Source: Selenomonadaceae bacterium (GTDB lineage Bacteria > Bacillota > Negativicutes > Selenomonadales > Selenomonadaceae). Taken from it: 44,810 nucleotides of DNA. Positions 26,386-35,846 of the stretch are shown one piece after another. A program made the position numbers and the translations under genes. Where the stretch lies: positions 1 to 44,810 of the forward strand of contig JAFUXN010000127.1 of the NCBI GenBank assembly GCA_017477125.1. Reading direction: 5' to 3'. How positions within the stretch are numbered: position 1 is the stretch's first letter; every line of letters begins with the position of its first letter. Below the pieces are notes generated by a model. The model was not told where the DNA came from and ran no database searches. It was given only the letters and a program-made list of their open reading frames with translations.

Positions 26386-29300
26386 ATGGCGATGACGGTG
26401 ATGCACAACGCGAGTGCTCAATTGTCGTTGGGCGAGCTCAACAAGAACATCAACAAGTTGGGCAAGGCGTTGGCAATCGTGGCGAGCGGTCAGAAGATCA
26501 ACGGTGCCAAGGACGATTCGGCGTCGTTTGCGATCAGTGAGGTGATGAGGGAGAAGATCAGATCGCTCGAGCAGGACGTTCAGAACGTGCAGAACGGGTC
26601 GGCGATGCTCAAGACTGCCGAGGGCGGCATTCAAAATATCGTCGACGAACTGCGCGAGCTCAGAGAGTTGGCGATCGATGCGGCGAACGACAGCAATACC
26701 GATGACGATCGCCGAGTGATGCAGAAGGTATTGGATCAGAAGCGGGCGAACATCGAGGACATAGCGGTGTCGACCAACTACAACGGCAAGCGTCTGCTCG
26801 ATGGAGCTTACGTTCGACCGATGGGCGACATTCAATATCTTCAAATCGGAATGAAGACGCGCATAACGGTCACCGGCAATCCGCCGAGCGTCACCAAAAT
26901 TCCCAACAAGGGCGGCGGCTATACGATCCGACAGGACAATAAATTTCCCGACGTCTACGGCGATCTTCAACAGATCGACAACAGCATCACCAAACAGACG
27001 ACGAATGTCATGTCGGGCAACGGCGTCGAGTGCGATTTCGGTTTCAGCGGCTCGTATAACGGTTGGTGTTGGAGCGATGAGTTCGGCAATGATGAGGCGG
27101 CGAAAACTTACGGCAACGAAATTTTTTCCGCCAACAATGCGTCGCAACAGGAAGTCATTCAAGGTTTCATGAAGACGTTGGACGCGTCGACTCGCAACAG
27201 CGGCGGCAAAGAACTCGATGACGCCGTCAAAATTTGTTCGAACGGCAAGTTCAGCAGTTTCGACGATCTCAAGACGCAATTCATCAGCGATCTGCAATCG
27301 AACCCGAGCTCGTTCCTGTCAACCTACTGCGGGATCGATCTGACCAACGCCGACACGGGAGCGATCACGGGATCGGACACGGGCGGCTCGACGAAGACCG
27401 CGGCAGATGTCGTGCCCGAGAGTAATTTTGCGTCGTGGATCGATCCGACGCCGGGCTCGTCTTCGACCTTCGACGGCTTGACGGTCAATTGGCCTTCGAC
27501 GGGCGCGAGCGGAACCTTGACCGCCAATGAAGAAGCGATCCTCCGCGGTCTGAACGGCGATTGGATTCAACAGAGCCTCGATCTCATTTCGGACACTTAC
27601 GGCATGGATTTTCAAGAGGGCTCCGTCGATACAACCTTCGGCTCGACCAACATCAACACTCTCAACGTGACGTTCACCGATTCGACCGATACTCGAACCG
27701 CTTACATCACGACCGTCAACGGCAGTTTCAATCTCAACATCAACATGGCTCAATGCGATAATCTGACCACGCCTTATGAGGAGAACGGCGAGGTCGGCAC
27801 GGAATATCTCGATCGAACCGTCGCGCGCGAGCTCACCAAAGCCGTCATCGATGCCAACGTTAAAAATTACGGCTCGATCCCGTCCGCCGTCAAACAAGGC
27901 ATCGCCCATCTCACCACCGGCGCCGATGATGTTCTCGCCTCCGAAATCCAATCATTGATCGACGATCCGAGCACGATAAGCACCGCGCTCAACTCGAGCA
28001 CCGATAATTCGACGGCGGCTGGTTACATGCTCATGCGCTATCTTGCCAATCAGTCTGAAGGCGGAAACATCTCTCTGAACCAAGTCACCTACTCGCCCGC
28101 GCCTTCGACGCAGGGGCAGATCGGCGTCAACCTCAACTTCGACATGTCGACCATCAACAGCCTCGGCGATCTCCACGGCGACGGCTTTTCGATCCTGTGC
28201 GGCGGTTGCGGTCAATACATCAGTTTCAATTTCGATTCGACGATCGGCGTGAGCGATTCGACGTTCGTCCGCAGCACCGACGACAGAAATAAGGGCAATT
28301 ACACCATCGGCATCAGGGACATCGACATCACCGACGGCAACGATCTGGCAAAGGCGATCTTCGACGGCGTTTCGGTTTGTGCTCTGTCCGACAGAAATTC
28401 CACCGATCGAAGTCAATCCGATATAACCGTTACGAATACGAATTTGACGTCGCCTGATGATCTCGTCAGCCTCGTCGTCGACGGCAATCATGGTTTACGC
28501 ATCGCCAAAAATCCTTCGGGCGACGGATATGTTTTCGTCAAGGATAATTCGCCCGAGATGGATTTCATCACTCAAGGCACGGTGCTGGCGGTCGAGTACC
28601 CGGGTGAGGTCGATGATCTTCCCGACGACGAGGGAGAGACCATCGTATTGACCGAGCCGACCGAGATCAATATCGGTCCGCCCATCTACGCCTACCGCGA
28701 ATATCAAGATGATCCCGGCAATCCGCTTACAATCCATCACGGAACCAAATCCAATGAGGCGATCAACGTTTTCATCAAGAGCATGAGGACGTCGGCGTTG
28801 CACGTTCCCATTCCAAACGTCCACGACGTTGAGCAACTGCTTCGTTCAACGGACTTCGTCACTCAAAATCGTGAGCTCGTCGACACCGCCGATCAACTCA
28901 AAACCGCGCTTGAGGCAATGGAGATCGATATCACTCAGATCAAACGTTCGCCGCTCATCGACATCATCAACGAGCTCGACAGCGAACTGCAGCGGGAGGT
29001 AAACGACAGGACTTTGCCGCAAACGTCGGAGCTGAACGAGTATCCGCAGTTGAGGAGATTCTTTGAGGGCTCGGTCGACGCGCTCAACGTACAAGATTCC
29101 GATGCAAGTTTGGAGCGCTCGTTCAACATCGACGTGTTCATTGGCAATCTCAAAGAATATCCCGACCTGCAACCGATGCTCGAGGCGGTGATGATCAACC
29201 ATGCGATCGTCAATCGAGCGGAGGGCGAATCGGTTGATCTGATCAAGGCGGCGTCCGATAAGACGCTCGACGAGATCACATTCACGGGAACGAGCGCGCC

Positions 29301-29598
29301 GCCCATGACACCGGTGCAGAGTTCGAAGGCGGCGTTGAGGGTGATCGACAGTGCGATCACGTATGCGCTCGAACAGGCGACGTATGTCGGGGCGAACCTT
29401 GCTCGATTGGAGTACACCGATGCCAATCTCAACACCGAGGTCGACAACGTTCAGGCAGCCGACTCGACGATCCGTGACGCTGACATGGCGAAGGCAATGA
29501 CCGAGTACACCAAGAACAATGTGCTGGCGCAGGCGTCTCAATCGATGCTCGCTCAAGCCAATCAAAATCTCTCGGGCGTGCTGAGCCTCCTGCAATAA
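26386..29598 (+). CDS. Giant flagellin with a central domain of about 800 residues
   Basis: A 1070-aa flagellin. Residues 1 to about 150 are the conserved D0/D1 half (LSLGELNKNINKLGKALAIVASGQKING, SFAISEVMREKIRSLEQDVQNVQNGSAMLKTAEGGIQNIVDELRELRELA). The last about 100 residues are the C-terminal half (LEYTDANLNTEVDNVQAADSTIRDADMAKAMTEYTKNNVLAQASQSMLAQANQNL). Between them lies a Ser/Thr/Asn/Asp-rich insert forming surface-exposed D2/D3-type domains; ordinary flagellins are 270 to 500 residues. The insert has about eight cysteines (including WCWSDE and LCGGCG), rare in exported filament proteins. ATG at 26386 with GGAGGA is preferred over an upstream in-frame start at 26326. It is the likely target of the FliB and OGT-like enzymes at the left of the window. 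Confidence 0.93.
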   Translation: MAMTVMHNASAQLSLGELNKNINKLGKALAIVASGQKINGAKDDSASFAISEVMREKIRSLEQDVQNVQNGSAMLKTAEGGIQNIVDELRELRELAIDAANDSNTDDDRRVMQKVLDQKRANIEDIAVSTNYNGKRLLDGAYVRPMGDIQYLQIGMKTRITVTGNPPSVTKIPNKGGGYTIRQDNKFPDVYGDLQQIDNSITKQTTNVMSGNGVECDFGFSGSYNGWCWSDEFGNDEAAKTYGNEIFSANNASQQEVIQGFMKTLDASTRNSGGKELDDAVKICSNGKFSSFDDLKTQFISDLQSNPSSFLSTYCGIDLTNADTGAITGSDTGGSTKTAADVVPESNFASWIDPTPGSSSTFDGLTVNWPSTGASGTLTANEEAILRGLNGDWIQQSLDLISDTYGMDFQEGSVDTTFGSTNINTLNVTFTDSTDTRTAYITTVNGSFNLNINMAQCDNLTTPYEENGEVGTEYLDRTVARELTKAVIDANVKNYGSIPSAVKQGIAHLTTGADDVLASEIQSLIDDPSTISTALNSSTDNSTAAGYMLMRYLANQSEGGNISLNQVTYSPAPSTQGQIGVNLNFDMSTINSLGDLHGDGFSILCGGCGQYISFNFDSTIGVSDSTFVRSTDDRNKGNYTIGIRDIDITDGNDLAKAIFDGVSVCALSDRNSTDRSQSDITVTNTNLTSPDDLVSLVVDGNHGLRIAKNPSGDGYVFVKDNSPEMDFITQGTVLAVEYPGEVDDLPDDEGETIVLTEPTEINIGPPIYAYREYQDDPGNPLTIHHGTKSNEAINVFIKSMRTSALHVPIPNVHDVEQLLRSTDFVTQNRELVDTADQLKTALEAMEIDITQIKRSPLIDIINELDSELQREVNDRTLPQTSELNEYPQLRRFFEGSVDALNVQDSDASLERSFNIDVFIGNLKEYPDLQPMLEAVMINHAIVNRAEGESVDLIKAASDKTLDEITFTGTSAPPMTPVQSSKAALRVIDSAITYALEQATYVGANLARLEYTDANLNTEVDNVQAADSTIRDADMAKAMTEYTKNNVLAQASQSMLAQANQNLSGVLSLLQ

Positions 29599-29607
29599 AA
29601 TTTCAGT

Positions 29608-29637
29608 TTGACTTCGAGCCGCTTCAATTGATACACT
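29608..29637 (+). promoter_or_regulatory. Predicted promoter of the aldo/keto reductase gene
   Basis: TTGACT (29608-29613), 18 bases, TACACT (29632-29637), within the 64-base gap after the flagellin gene. No obvious hairpin terminator follows the flagellin stop codon. Confidence 0.45.
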
Positions 29638-29662
29638 CGACATCAAAGGAGGCGATTCATCA

Positions 29663-30673
29663 ATGAGAACTCGCAAGCTCAGAGACTTCGAAGTGTCGGC
29701 GGTCGGCATGGGCTGCATGGGATTCAGCCACGGCTACGGAGCCCTGCCGCCCGAGGACGAGGCGATCCGTCTGATCCGATCCGCTTATTACGATTACGGT
29801 TGCACCTTCTTCGACACCGCCGAGGGTTATGGTCCCTACGTCAATGAGGAGCTCGTCGGCAAAGCGGTCAAGCCCTTCCGCGACAAGATCATTCTCTGCA
29901 CCAAGTTCATGCCTGAAGTCTTCTTGCCCGGGCAGGAGATTCCCGAGGGCAAGACTTCTCGTCGCGGATTGCGCAACTCGATCGAAGCGTCGCTCAAACG
30001 ATTGCAGACCGATCACGTCGATCTCTACTACGAACATCGGGTGCCCCGTCATCGCGACGTCGGCGAAGTGGCTCAATGGATGGGCGAACTGATCAAGGAA
30101 GGGCTCATCGGCGGTTGGGGCATCTCCGAAGCCGACGCCGATCAAGTCCGTCGAGCGCATGAGGTCACGCCGTTGACCGCCGTTCAATCCGAGTACTCGA
30201 TCATGGAACGCAAATACGAGAAGGAAGTTATCCCCGCCTGCGTCGAGCTCAACATCGGATTCGTCGCGTTCAGCCCCATGGCGAGCGGCTTCCTCAGCGG
30301 CAAGTACGACAGCAAATCGGTATTCAAGGGCGACGACGTTCGACTGGCGATCACTCGATTCAACAAGGAGAACATGGACGCCAACATGCCCCTGCTCGAT
30401 CTGTTGAAACAATTCGCCGCCGACAAGGGAGCCACGCCCGCGCAAATTTCTCTCGCGTGGATGCTCAATAAGTGGTCGAATGTCGTTCCGATCCCGGGCA
30501 TGCGTCGCGACGAGCGGCTCAAGGAGAACCTTGGCGCCGCCGACATCGACCTCTCCGCCGACGAGCTGTCCAAACTCGAGGACGCGCTGTCGAAAATCAC
30601 AATCCATGGCGATCGCAAGGACAGCGACATTCAGAATAAGCTCGGCACCGTCAAAGTACACGCCAAAAGTTAA
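29663..30673 (+). CDS. Aldo/keto reductase
   Basis: A 336-aa NADPH-type aldo/keto reductase with a TIM-barrel pattern. The tetrad positions are visible: Asp in FFDTAEGYG, Tyr in the same segment, Lys in LCTKF and His in YYEHRV. QSEYSIMER, FSPMASGFLSGKYD, ISLAWMLNKWSNVVPIPGMRRDERLKENLGA (cofactor phosphate site) match the AKR13/YakC-like group. The physiological substrate cannot be told. ATG at 29663 with AAAGGAGG upstream. A monocistronic gene between flagellin and the carboxypeptidase. Confidence 0.9.
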   Translation: MRTRKLRDFEVSAVGMGCMGFSHGYGALPPEDEAIRLIRSAYYDYGCTFFDTAEGYGPYVNEELVGKAVKPFRDKIILCTKFMPEVFLPGQEIPEGKTSRRGLRNSIEASLKRLQTDHVDLYYEHRVPRHRDVGEVAQWMGELIKEGLIGGWGISEADADQVRRAHEVTPLTAVQSEYSIMERKYEKEVIPACVELNIGFVAFSPMASGFLSGKYDSKSVFKGDDVRLAITRFNKENMDANMPLLDLLKQFAADKGATPAQISLAWMLNKWSNVVPIPGMRRDERLKENLGAADIDLSADELSKLEDALSKITIHGDRKDSDIQNKLGTVKVHAKS

Positions 30674-30680
30674 TTTGAGA

Positions 30681-30709
30681 TTGCCAATGCCCCGTCGAGA
30701 TGATACAAT
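30681..30709 (+). promoter_or_regulatory. Predicted promoter of the D,D-carboxypeptidase gene
   Basis: TTGCCA (30681-30686), 17 bases, TACAAT (30704-30709) with an extended TGA just before the -10. It lies 34 bases before the ATG at 30744. Confidence 0.6.
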
Positions 30710-30743
30710 CGCCTCAACAACTTGTCAGAGGTGAACGTCTTCG

Positions 30744-31916
30744 ATGGGGAAATTTTTTTTGACAATGTTAATCGTGATGGTGTCGACGTTCGGGACGGTG
30801 AGCGCCGCCGTCGACGAGCCGATCATCTCAGCCGATTCGGCGATACTCGTCGAAGCATCGACGGGGCGAGTGATCTACGAGAAGAACGCCGACGTTCAGC
30901 GTCCGCCCGCAAGCATAACCAAGATGCTCACGAGTATCATCTGCCTTGAGTGGCTCGATCCCGACACGCCGATCACGATCGATCAGTCCGCCGCCTACGC
31001 AGAGGATTGCACCTTCGCTTGGACGCCCGGCGATTCCATGTCAATGCGCGATCTCAACTATGCGATGATGCTCGTCAGCGACAACGGAGCGGCGATTGCG
31101 ATCGCTCAAGCGGTGGCGGGCAATGTCCCCGACTTCGCCGCGATGATGAACGAGAAGGCTTACGAGCTCGGCTGTTATGATTCCAATTTCGCCAACCCCA
31201 ACGGGCTGCCCAATCCCAATCATTATTCGACCGCTCGAGACATGGCGCGCATCGCTATGTACTGCATGCAGGACAGTCGTTTTCGAGAGGTGGTCGGCAC
31301 CAAAGTTGAGACCATTCATTGGCTCAACGTCGACAAGAAGGATCTGGCGGAGAGTACCAACGAATTATTTTACAAGGACGGTCAAGGCTATTGGTACGAG
31401 GGCGCGACGGGAATAAAGACGGGTTGGACGCAAGCGGCGGGCGGTTGCTTGGCGGCGTCGGCTAAACGCAACGGCACCGAACTGATAGCGATCGTCATGC
31501 ACTCGGCGGATCACAACACTCGCTTTGAGGACGCGCGCAAGCTGCTCGACTACGGATTCGATCGGGTCAAGATCAAGCAGATCATCAATCGGGATCGGGT
31601 TGAGAAGGTGGTGCTGGTCGAGGACGGGCGGAGCGCCATGGTGCACGTCGGACCGCGCGACGATCTCAACTTCCCTCTGCTCGACGGCGAAGACATCTCG
31701 AAATTGCGGTTGAGCTATGAACTGCCGAAGGTGGTGCAGGCGTCGGTGCGCAAGGATCAGGTATTGGGCGAGGCGGTGTTGACCTACGACGGCAAGAAGG
31801 TCGCATCGGTTCCGTTGATCGCTCGCGAGAACGTTCCGCGCGGATTCAGCGTGTCATCGATGCTGGTGGGAATGATGTCTCCGATCTTGACGGCGGCACA
31901 AAATTTTTTCGTGTGA
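30744..31916 (+). CDS. dacF: D-alanyl-D-alanine carboxypeptidase (DacF/PBP5-type)
   Basis: A 390-aa class C low-molecular-weight penicillin-binding protein. A signal peptide (KFFLTMLIVMVSTFGTVSAA) precedes the peptidase S11 domain with SITK (catalytic Ser and Lys), SDNG and KTG in GIKTGWTQAAGG. A C-terminal beta domain follows (about 280-370), and the last about 20 residues (SSMLVGMMSPILTAAQNFFV) form the amphipathic or hydrophobic membrane anchor. It trims the terminal D-Ala of peptidoglycan stem peptides outside the cytoplasmic membrane. ATG at 30744 with AGAGGTGA. Confidence 0.92.
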   Translation: MGKFFLTMLIVMVSTFGTVSAAVDEPIISADSAILVEASTGRVIYEKNADVQRPPASITKMLTSIICLEWLDPDTPITIDQSAAYAEDCTFAWTPGDSMSMRDLNYAMMLVSDNGAAIAIAQAVAGNVPDFAAMMNEKAYELGCYDSNFANPNGLPNPNHYSTARDMARIAMYCMQDSRFREVVGTKVETIHWLNVDKKDLAESTNELFYKDGQGYWYEGATGIKTGWTQAAGGCLAASAKRNGTELIAIVMHSADHNTRFEDARKLLDYGFDRVKIKQIINRDRVEKVVLVEDGRSAMVHVGPRDDLNFPLLDGEDISKLRLSYELPKVVQASVRKDQVLGEAVLTYDGKKVASVPLIARENVPRGFSVSSMLVGMMSPILTAAQNFFV

Positions 31917-31931
31917 TAACCGACAGGATTT

Positions 31932-31967
31932 AAAAGAGCTCTCCGACACTCGTCGAAGGGCTTTTTA
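31932..31967 (+). terminator. Probable Rho-independent terminator after dacF
   Basis: AAAAGAGCTCTCCGAC, a short loop and GTCGAAGGGCTTTTTAA form an imperfect hairpin (strong CGAC/GTCG inner stem, AAAAGnnCT/GGGCTTTT outer stem) ending in a T-run, 15 bases after the dacF stop. Confidence 0.55.
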
Positions 31968-32030
31968 ATTTCCTTGTAAAAACGGTTCGTCTTCGTAAAA
32001 AGTGCGGAGCCCGAACGGAACGCGATAAGG

Positions 32031-32036
32031 TATAAT
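32031..32036 (+). promoter_or_regulatory. Candidate -10 element for the hybrid histidine kinase gene
   Basis: A perfect TATAAT lies 45 bases upstream of the ATG at 32082. The hexamer 17 bases before it (AGCCCG) is not a good -35, so an activator may be needed. A second weak candidate is TTGTAA-N16-TAAAAA at 31974-32001. Confidence 0.35.
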
Positions 32037-32081
32037 AAAGAGATACATCTTGGAAAATATACAGCTTGGAAGTGAAGTCTA

Positions 32082-35000
32082 ATGGATTTGAAGGAATGGC
32101 AAATACTGAAAAAGGGCAGACGGTCGGACTTCATGATAATAGCGGCGATCACGGCGATATTTTTGCTGGTGATGGCGATGAATCTGCACCTGTTATTTCA
32201 AATGACCTCGAGCCAAGCGGAAGAAACGGGACGATCGAAATTGGAGACGATCCGATCGAGCTTTCAAAGAAGTCTCCGAACAGCTGAAGGCACGACAATG
32301 CAATTGGCAAAGGAAACGGAAGAACTGTTAAAAGCGAATGCGCCGTTGAAGGACGTCGAGGATTTTTTTAACAGGAGTAAGCGCGAGCAGAACCGATTGA
32401 CGGACGGAGTATGCTTCAACGTCTACATGGCGAACGACAATTGGTCGATAATCCCCGATTTTGATACGCCGCCCGAATATCATGCAACCGAAAGGATTTG
32501 GTACAAGGACGCGTTGAAAAATCCCGGCAGGGTCCATATAACCGAGCCGTATATCGATGCGCTGACGGGCGTGATGTGCTATACGATGTCGAAGGCGTTG
32601 CCCGACAACAAAACGGTGGTGGGAACAGACTTTAATCTCTTGGAAATACAGAATCTGATACACGAGATGAGCGCGACGAGAGATCACGAGGCATTAATCG
32701 TGACGCCGAACGGAATGATCATCGGCTGCTCCGATATGAGTTTGGTCGGCGAAAACATCTCGGAGAAGTTGCCCGACTGCGAGGAGATTTTAAATCGCAT
32801 CGTTCAATCGGGCGATCACGAAAGTTTTACGGCGCAAATTGACGGCGACACGCATACGATTTTCAGTTCCGCCACGAATAACGGTTGGTACATGATAGTG
32901 AGCGTGAACAATTGGGAGCTCTACAAAAACAGTTACAGGCAAATGATATTCTCGGCGCTGTTAAACTTGCTGATGATGTCGGTGATAATTTTTTTCTACT
33001 TGCGCGCGATGAGAAATGCTCTGCGATCGGAAACGATGTTAAAAGCAAAGGACGAATTTTTATCGCGGCTTTCGCAAGAACTGAAAGCTCCGTTGCGAAA
33101 TATTTTAGACCTGTCGAGTACACAAACGTTAGAGAGCAACGCAAACCCGATCGAGTGCGCCGCGCAAGTACGCGAGTCGGCGTTGAGGCTGTCGGACATG
33201 CTGGAAAATCTGTTTTCGTTCTCGAAGATAATATCAAAAGACGAAATAGATATGTCCGTCGAAAGGAAACTTCAGGATGCGGAGCTTGCAAAGGTCAGTC
33301 GCTACGCGCGGGTCGGCATCATATCGGTTTTAATTGTCGCGATGACGTTGGCGTTCGGAATATGCTTTACAACGGTCAAGAGCTGGGGCGATACCGAGAT
33401 GCATCGCGAAGTAGAGAACTACGATAATCAACTTTACAACTGGATAGCAAATCAGCGGGCGATCCTAAGCATGTTCGTCAACCTTTTGAGAGAGCACCCC
33501 GAACTGATGGACGATTATCCGAGCGCCGTCAAATTTCTGGACGATCTGGCGAAACACTACCCCGAAATATCGGTGTGCTATCTTGCAAATCCTTACAAAG
33601 AGCACAGTGTCATAATGAACAACGGCTGGCAACCTCCCGATGAGTTTAAACCCGAAACTCGTCCTTGGTACATAGCAACCGAACATTCGGTGGCGGGATT
33701 CAGCATTTCCGCGCCATATTACGACGTGCAGACGGGACTTTACTGCATAACGATGGCGCAGATCGTCTTCAGCGATAAAAATGAGTTCATCGGGATTTTC
33801 GCGATAGACTTTTATATTGACAGCCTGATTTACGTTTTGGGCACGAGTTACACTCAAAACAGCTATGCATTTCTCGTCGACAGCAACGGGATCATAATAA
33901 ATCACCCGAATGCAGATTATCAGTTGTCAAACAGCCGGGCGACGAATATCGGAGGCACCGAATACGCCGAGGGTTACGGAGGTACCGGCGTTCGGATCTT
34001 CCGCGATTACACCAACAATTTCGTGGCGTGCACGACGAAAAAAAATGCCGTGTCGGACTTTACGGTTGTGGTGGCGAACAGCTGGTGGAACATCTACGGC
34101 AATATGATCCTGTTGGGCGTGATATTCCTCGTATTGCTCGGAGTTTGCACGGTTATCGTCCGTGTGTTGATAAATCGGCTGTTGCGTTGGCAGGAGACGG
34201 TGAATGTGCAAATGAAGGCGGCTTCGGATACGGCAGTTGCCGTCAGTCAATCAAAATCTCAGTTCTTGGCGCAAATGAGCCATGAGATCAGGACACCGAT
34301 CAACGCAATACTCGGCATGAACGAAATGATTCTGCGCGAGAGTAAGTCCGACGACATTTTGGATTATGCGACGAATATCCGAAGCGCGGGACGGACTTTG
34401 TTGACTTTGATCAATTCCATTCTGGACTTCTCAAAGATCGAAGACGGCAAGATGGATATAGTGCCGGTGCGCTACGAAACGCGGAGTTTGATAAACGACC
34501 TGGTGAATATGACGGTCGAGCGTGCGAAGAAGAAGGGCTTGGATTTCAAAACGGAAATATCGCCGAGCTTGCCGAAGAGTTTGTACGGCGATGATGTGCG
34601 TTTGCGTCAAGTGATCATGAACCTGTTGACGAATGCGGTAAAATACACGCCCGAGGGCTCGGTCACGCTCAAGATGGAGGCGCGCGAAATTGACATCGAT
34701 ACTTGCGAACTTCAAATCGCCGTCAGCGACACGGGGATCGGCATTCGCGCCGAGGATATGGATAAGTTATTCCTGTCCTTCCGCAGATTGGACGAAGAAA
34801 GAAATCGCAACATCGAGGGCACGGGGCTCGGCATTACGATCGTCCAAAAACTGCTGGGCATGATGAAAAGCAATTTGGAAGTAGCCAGCGAATACGGGCA
34901 CGGCTCGAAGTTTTCATTCAAGCTGATCCAAAAGATAATTGACAGAACCCCGATGGGCGATTATGATATTCATCGACTTAAATCAGCCGATGACAATGCG

Positions 35001-35846
35001 AAAAAACGGTATTTGACGGCTCCGAATGCGAAAGTGCTTGCGGTAGACGATAACGACATGAATTTGAAGGTTATAGCCGGACTGCTCAAGCGAAACAAAA
35101 TAGTTCCCGACCTGGTTGAGAGCGGACAGCTCGGCATTGAGCTTGCGAAGAAAAATTTCTATCACGTGATCTTTTTGGATAACATGATGCCGGGGCTGAG
35201 CGGTGTGGAGACTTTAAAGATCATGCAACGGGAAAAAATATTGAGCGACAAAACGGCAGTCGTGATGTTGACGGCGAGTGCAATGGCAGGCATGCGCGAA
35301 ATGTATCTGCGTGAGGGTTTCCATGACTATTTGAGCAAGCCGATTGAGGTCAAAGAACTTGAGTCGATCTTGGAGCGATACCTTCCCGCCGAAATAGTTT
35401 CGTTTGAGGTTGAAGGTCAAGAAAAACCGATTGCCCCCGAAGAGACGGAGGAAGTCGTCGACGAAGATGAGTTCGGCACGAGCGAACGAAAAAGATTTGC
35501 GGAGATTTGCCCCGACATTAACCTTGAGACGGGTTTGAATTACTGCATGGACAGCAAAAGTTTCTTCAATCAGATGTTGATGATGTACGCGGACGCCGAA
35601 AGAGCGGAAAAAATTCAAGAGGCGTTCGATGCGGGCGACGTGAAGACTTATCAAATTCTGGTGCACGCGCTGAAATCAACCTCGATGTCGATAGGCGCGG
35701 AGGCTTTCGGCGAACGGGCGAGGAAATTGGAGCTCGCCGCCAAGAACAATAACCTTGACGAAATTCGAGCGGGACACGCCGATCTGATGGCGGCTTATCA
35801 AAAATTATGCCGGGAGATATCTGAGTGGCTGGAGGTTGGCACATAA
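32082..35846 (+). CDS. Double-sensor hybrid histidine kinase (Cache - pseudo-HisKA - Cache - HisKA - HATPase - REC - HPt)
   Basis: A 1254-aa membrane kinase with two successive sensor modules. Order: TM (about 17-38), extracytoplasmic dCache-like domain, TM (about 288-308), a HisKA-like helix pair where the phospho-acceptor His is replaced by Gln332 (FLSRLSQELKAPLRNIL), TM (about 408-428), second dCache-like domain (RPWYIATE and GLYCITMAQIV segments), TM (about 668-692), intact HisKA with His734 (FLAQMSHEIRTPINAIL), HATPase with N box NLLTNAVKY, DTGIGI and GTGLGITIV, receiver with Asp1033 (VIFLDNMMPG) and HPt with His1195 (LVHALKSTSMSIG). The first half has no ATPase domain. ATG at 32082 with GGAAGTGAAG. 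It overlaps a solute-binding lipoprotein gene. No DNA-binding output domain is present, so a separate response regulator must exist. Confidence 0.9.
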   Translation: MDLKEWQILKKGRRSDFMIIAAITAIFLLVMAMNLHLLFQMTSSQAEETGRSKLETIRSSFQRSLRTAEGTTMQLAKETEELLKANAPLKDVEDFFNRSKREQNRLTDGVCFNVYMANDNWSIIPDFDTPPEYHATERIWYKDALKNPGRVHITEPYIDALTGVMCYTMSKALPDNKTVVGTDFNLLEIQNLIHEMSATRDHEALIVTPNGMIIGCSDMSLVGENISEKLPDCEEILNRIVQSGDHESFTAQIDGDTHTIFSSATNNGWYMIVSVNNWELYKNSYRQMIFSALLNLLMMSVIIFFYLRAMRNALRSETMLKAKDEFLSRLSQELKAPLRNILDLSSTQTLESNANPIECAAQVRESALRLSDMLENLFSFSKIISKDEIDMSVERKLQDAELAKVSRYARVGIISVLIVAMTLAFGICFTTVKSWGDTEMHREVENYDNQLYNWIANQRAILSMFVNLLREHPELMDDYPSAVKFLDDLAKHYPEISVCYLANPYKEHSVIMNNGWQPPDEFKPETRPWYIATEHSVAGFSISAPYYDVQTGLYCITMAQIVFSDKNEFIGIFAIDFYIDSLIYVLGTSYTQNSYAFLVDSNGIIINHPNADYQLSNSRATNIGGTEYAEGYGGTGVRIFRDYTNNFVACTTKKNAVSDFTVVVANSWWNIYGNMILLGVIFLVLLGVCTVIVRVLINRLLRWQETVNVQMKAASDTAVAVSQSKSQFLAQMSHEIRTPINAILGMNEMILRESKSDDILDYATNIRSAGRTLLTLINSILDFSKIEDGKMDIVPVRYETRSLINDLVNMTVERAKKKGLDFKTEISPSLPKSLYGDDVRLRQVIMNLLTNAVKYTPEGSVTLKMEAREIDIDTCELQIAVSDTGIGIRAEDMDKLFLSFRRLDEERNRNIEGTGLGITIVQKLLGMMKSNLEVASEYGHGSKFSFKLIQKIIDRTPMGDYDIHRLKSADDNAKKRYLTAPNAKVLAVDDNDMNLKVIAGLLKRNKIVPDLVESGQLGIELAKKNFYHVIFLDNMMPGLSGVETLKIMQREKILSDKTAVVMLTASAMAGMREMYLREGFHDYLSKPIEVKELESILERYLPAEIVSFEVEGQEKPIAPEETEEVVDEDEFGTSERKRFAEICPDINLETGLNYCMDSKSFFNQMLMMYADAERAEKIQEAFDAGDVKTYQILVHALKSTSMSIGAEAFGERARKLELAAKNNNLDEIRAGHADLMAAYQKLCREISEWLEVGT

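Noticed and set aside
27319-29718. Open frames antisense to flagellin
   Set aside because: Shadow frames with repetitive, hydrophobic/arginine-rich translations and no ribosome sites or domains.
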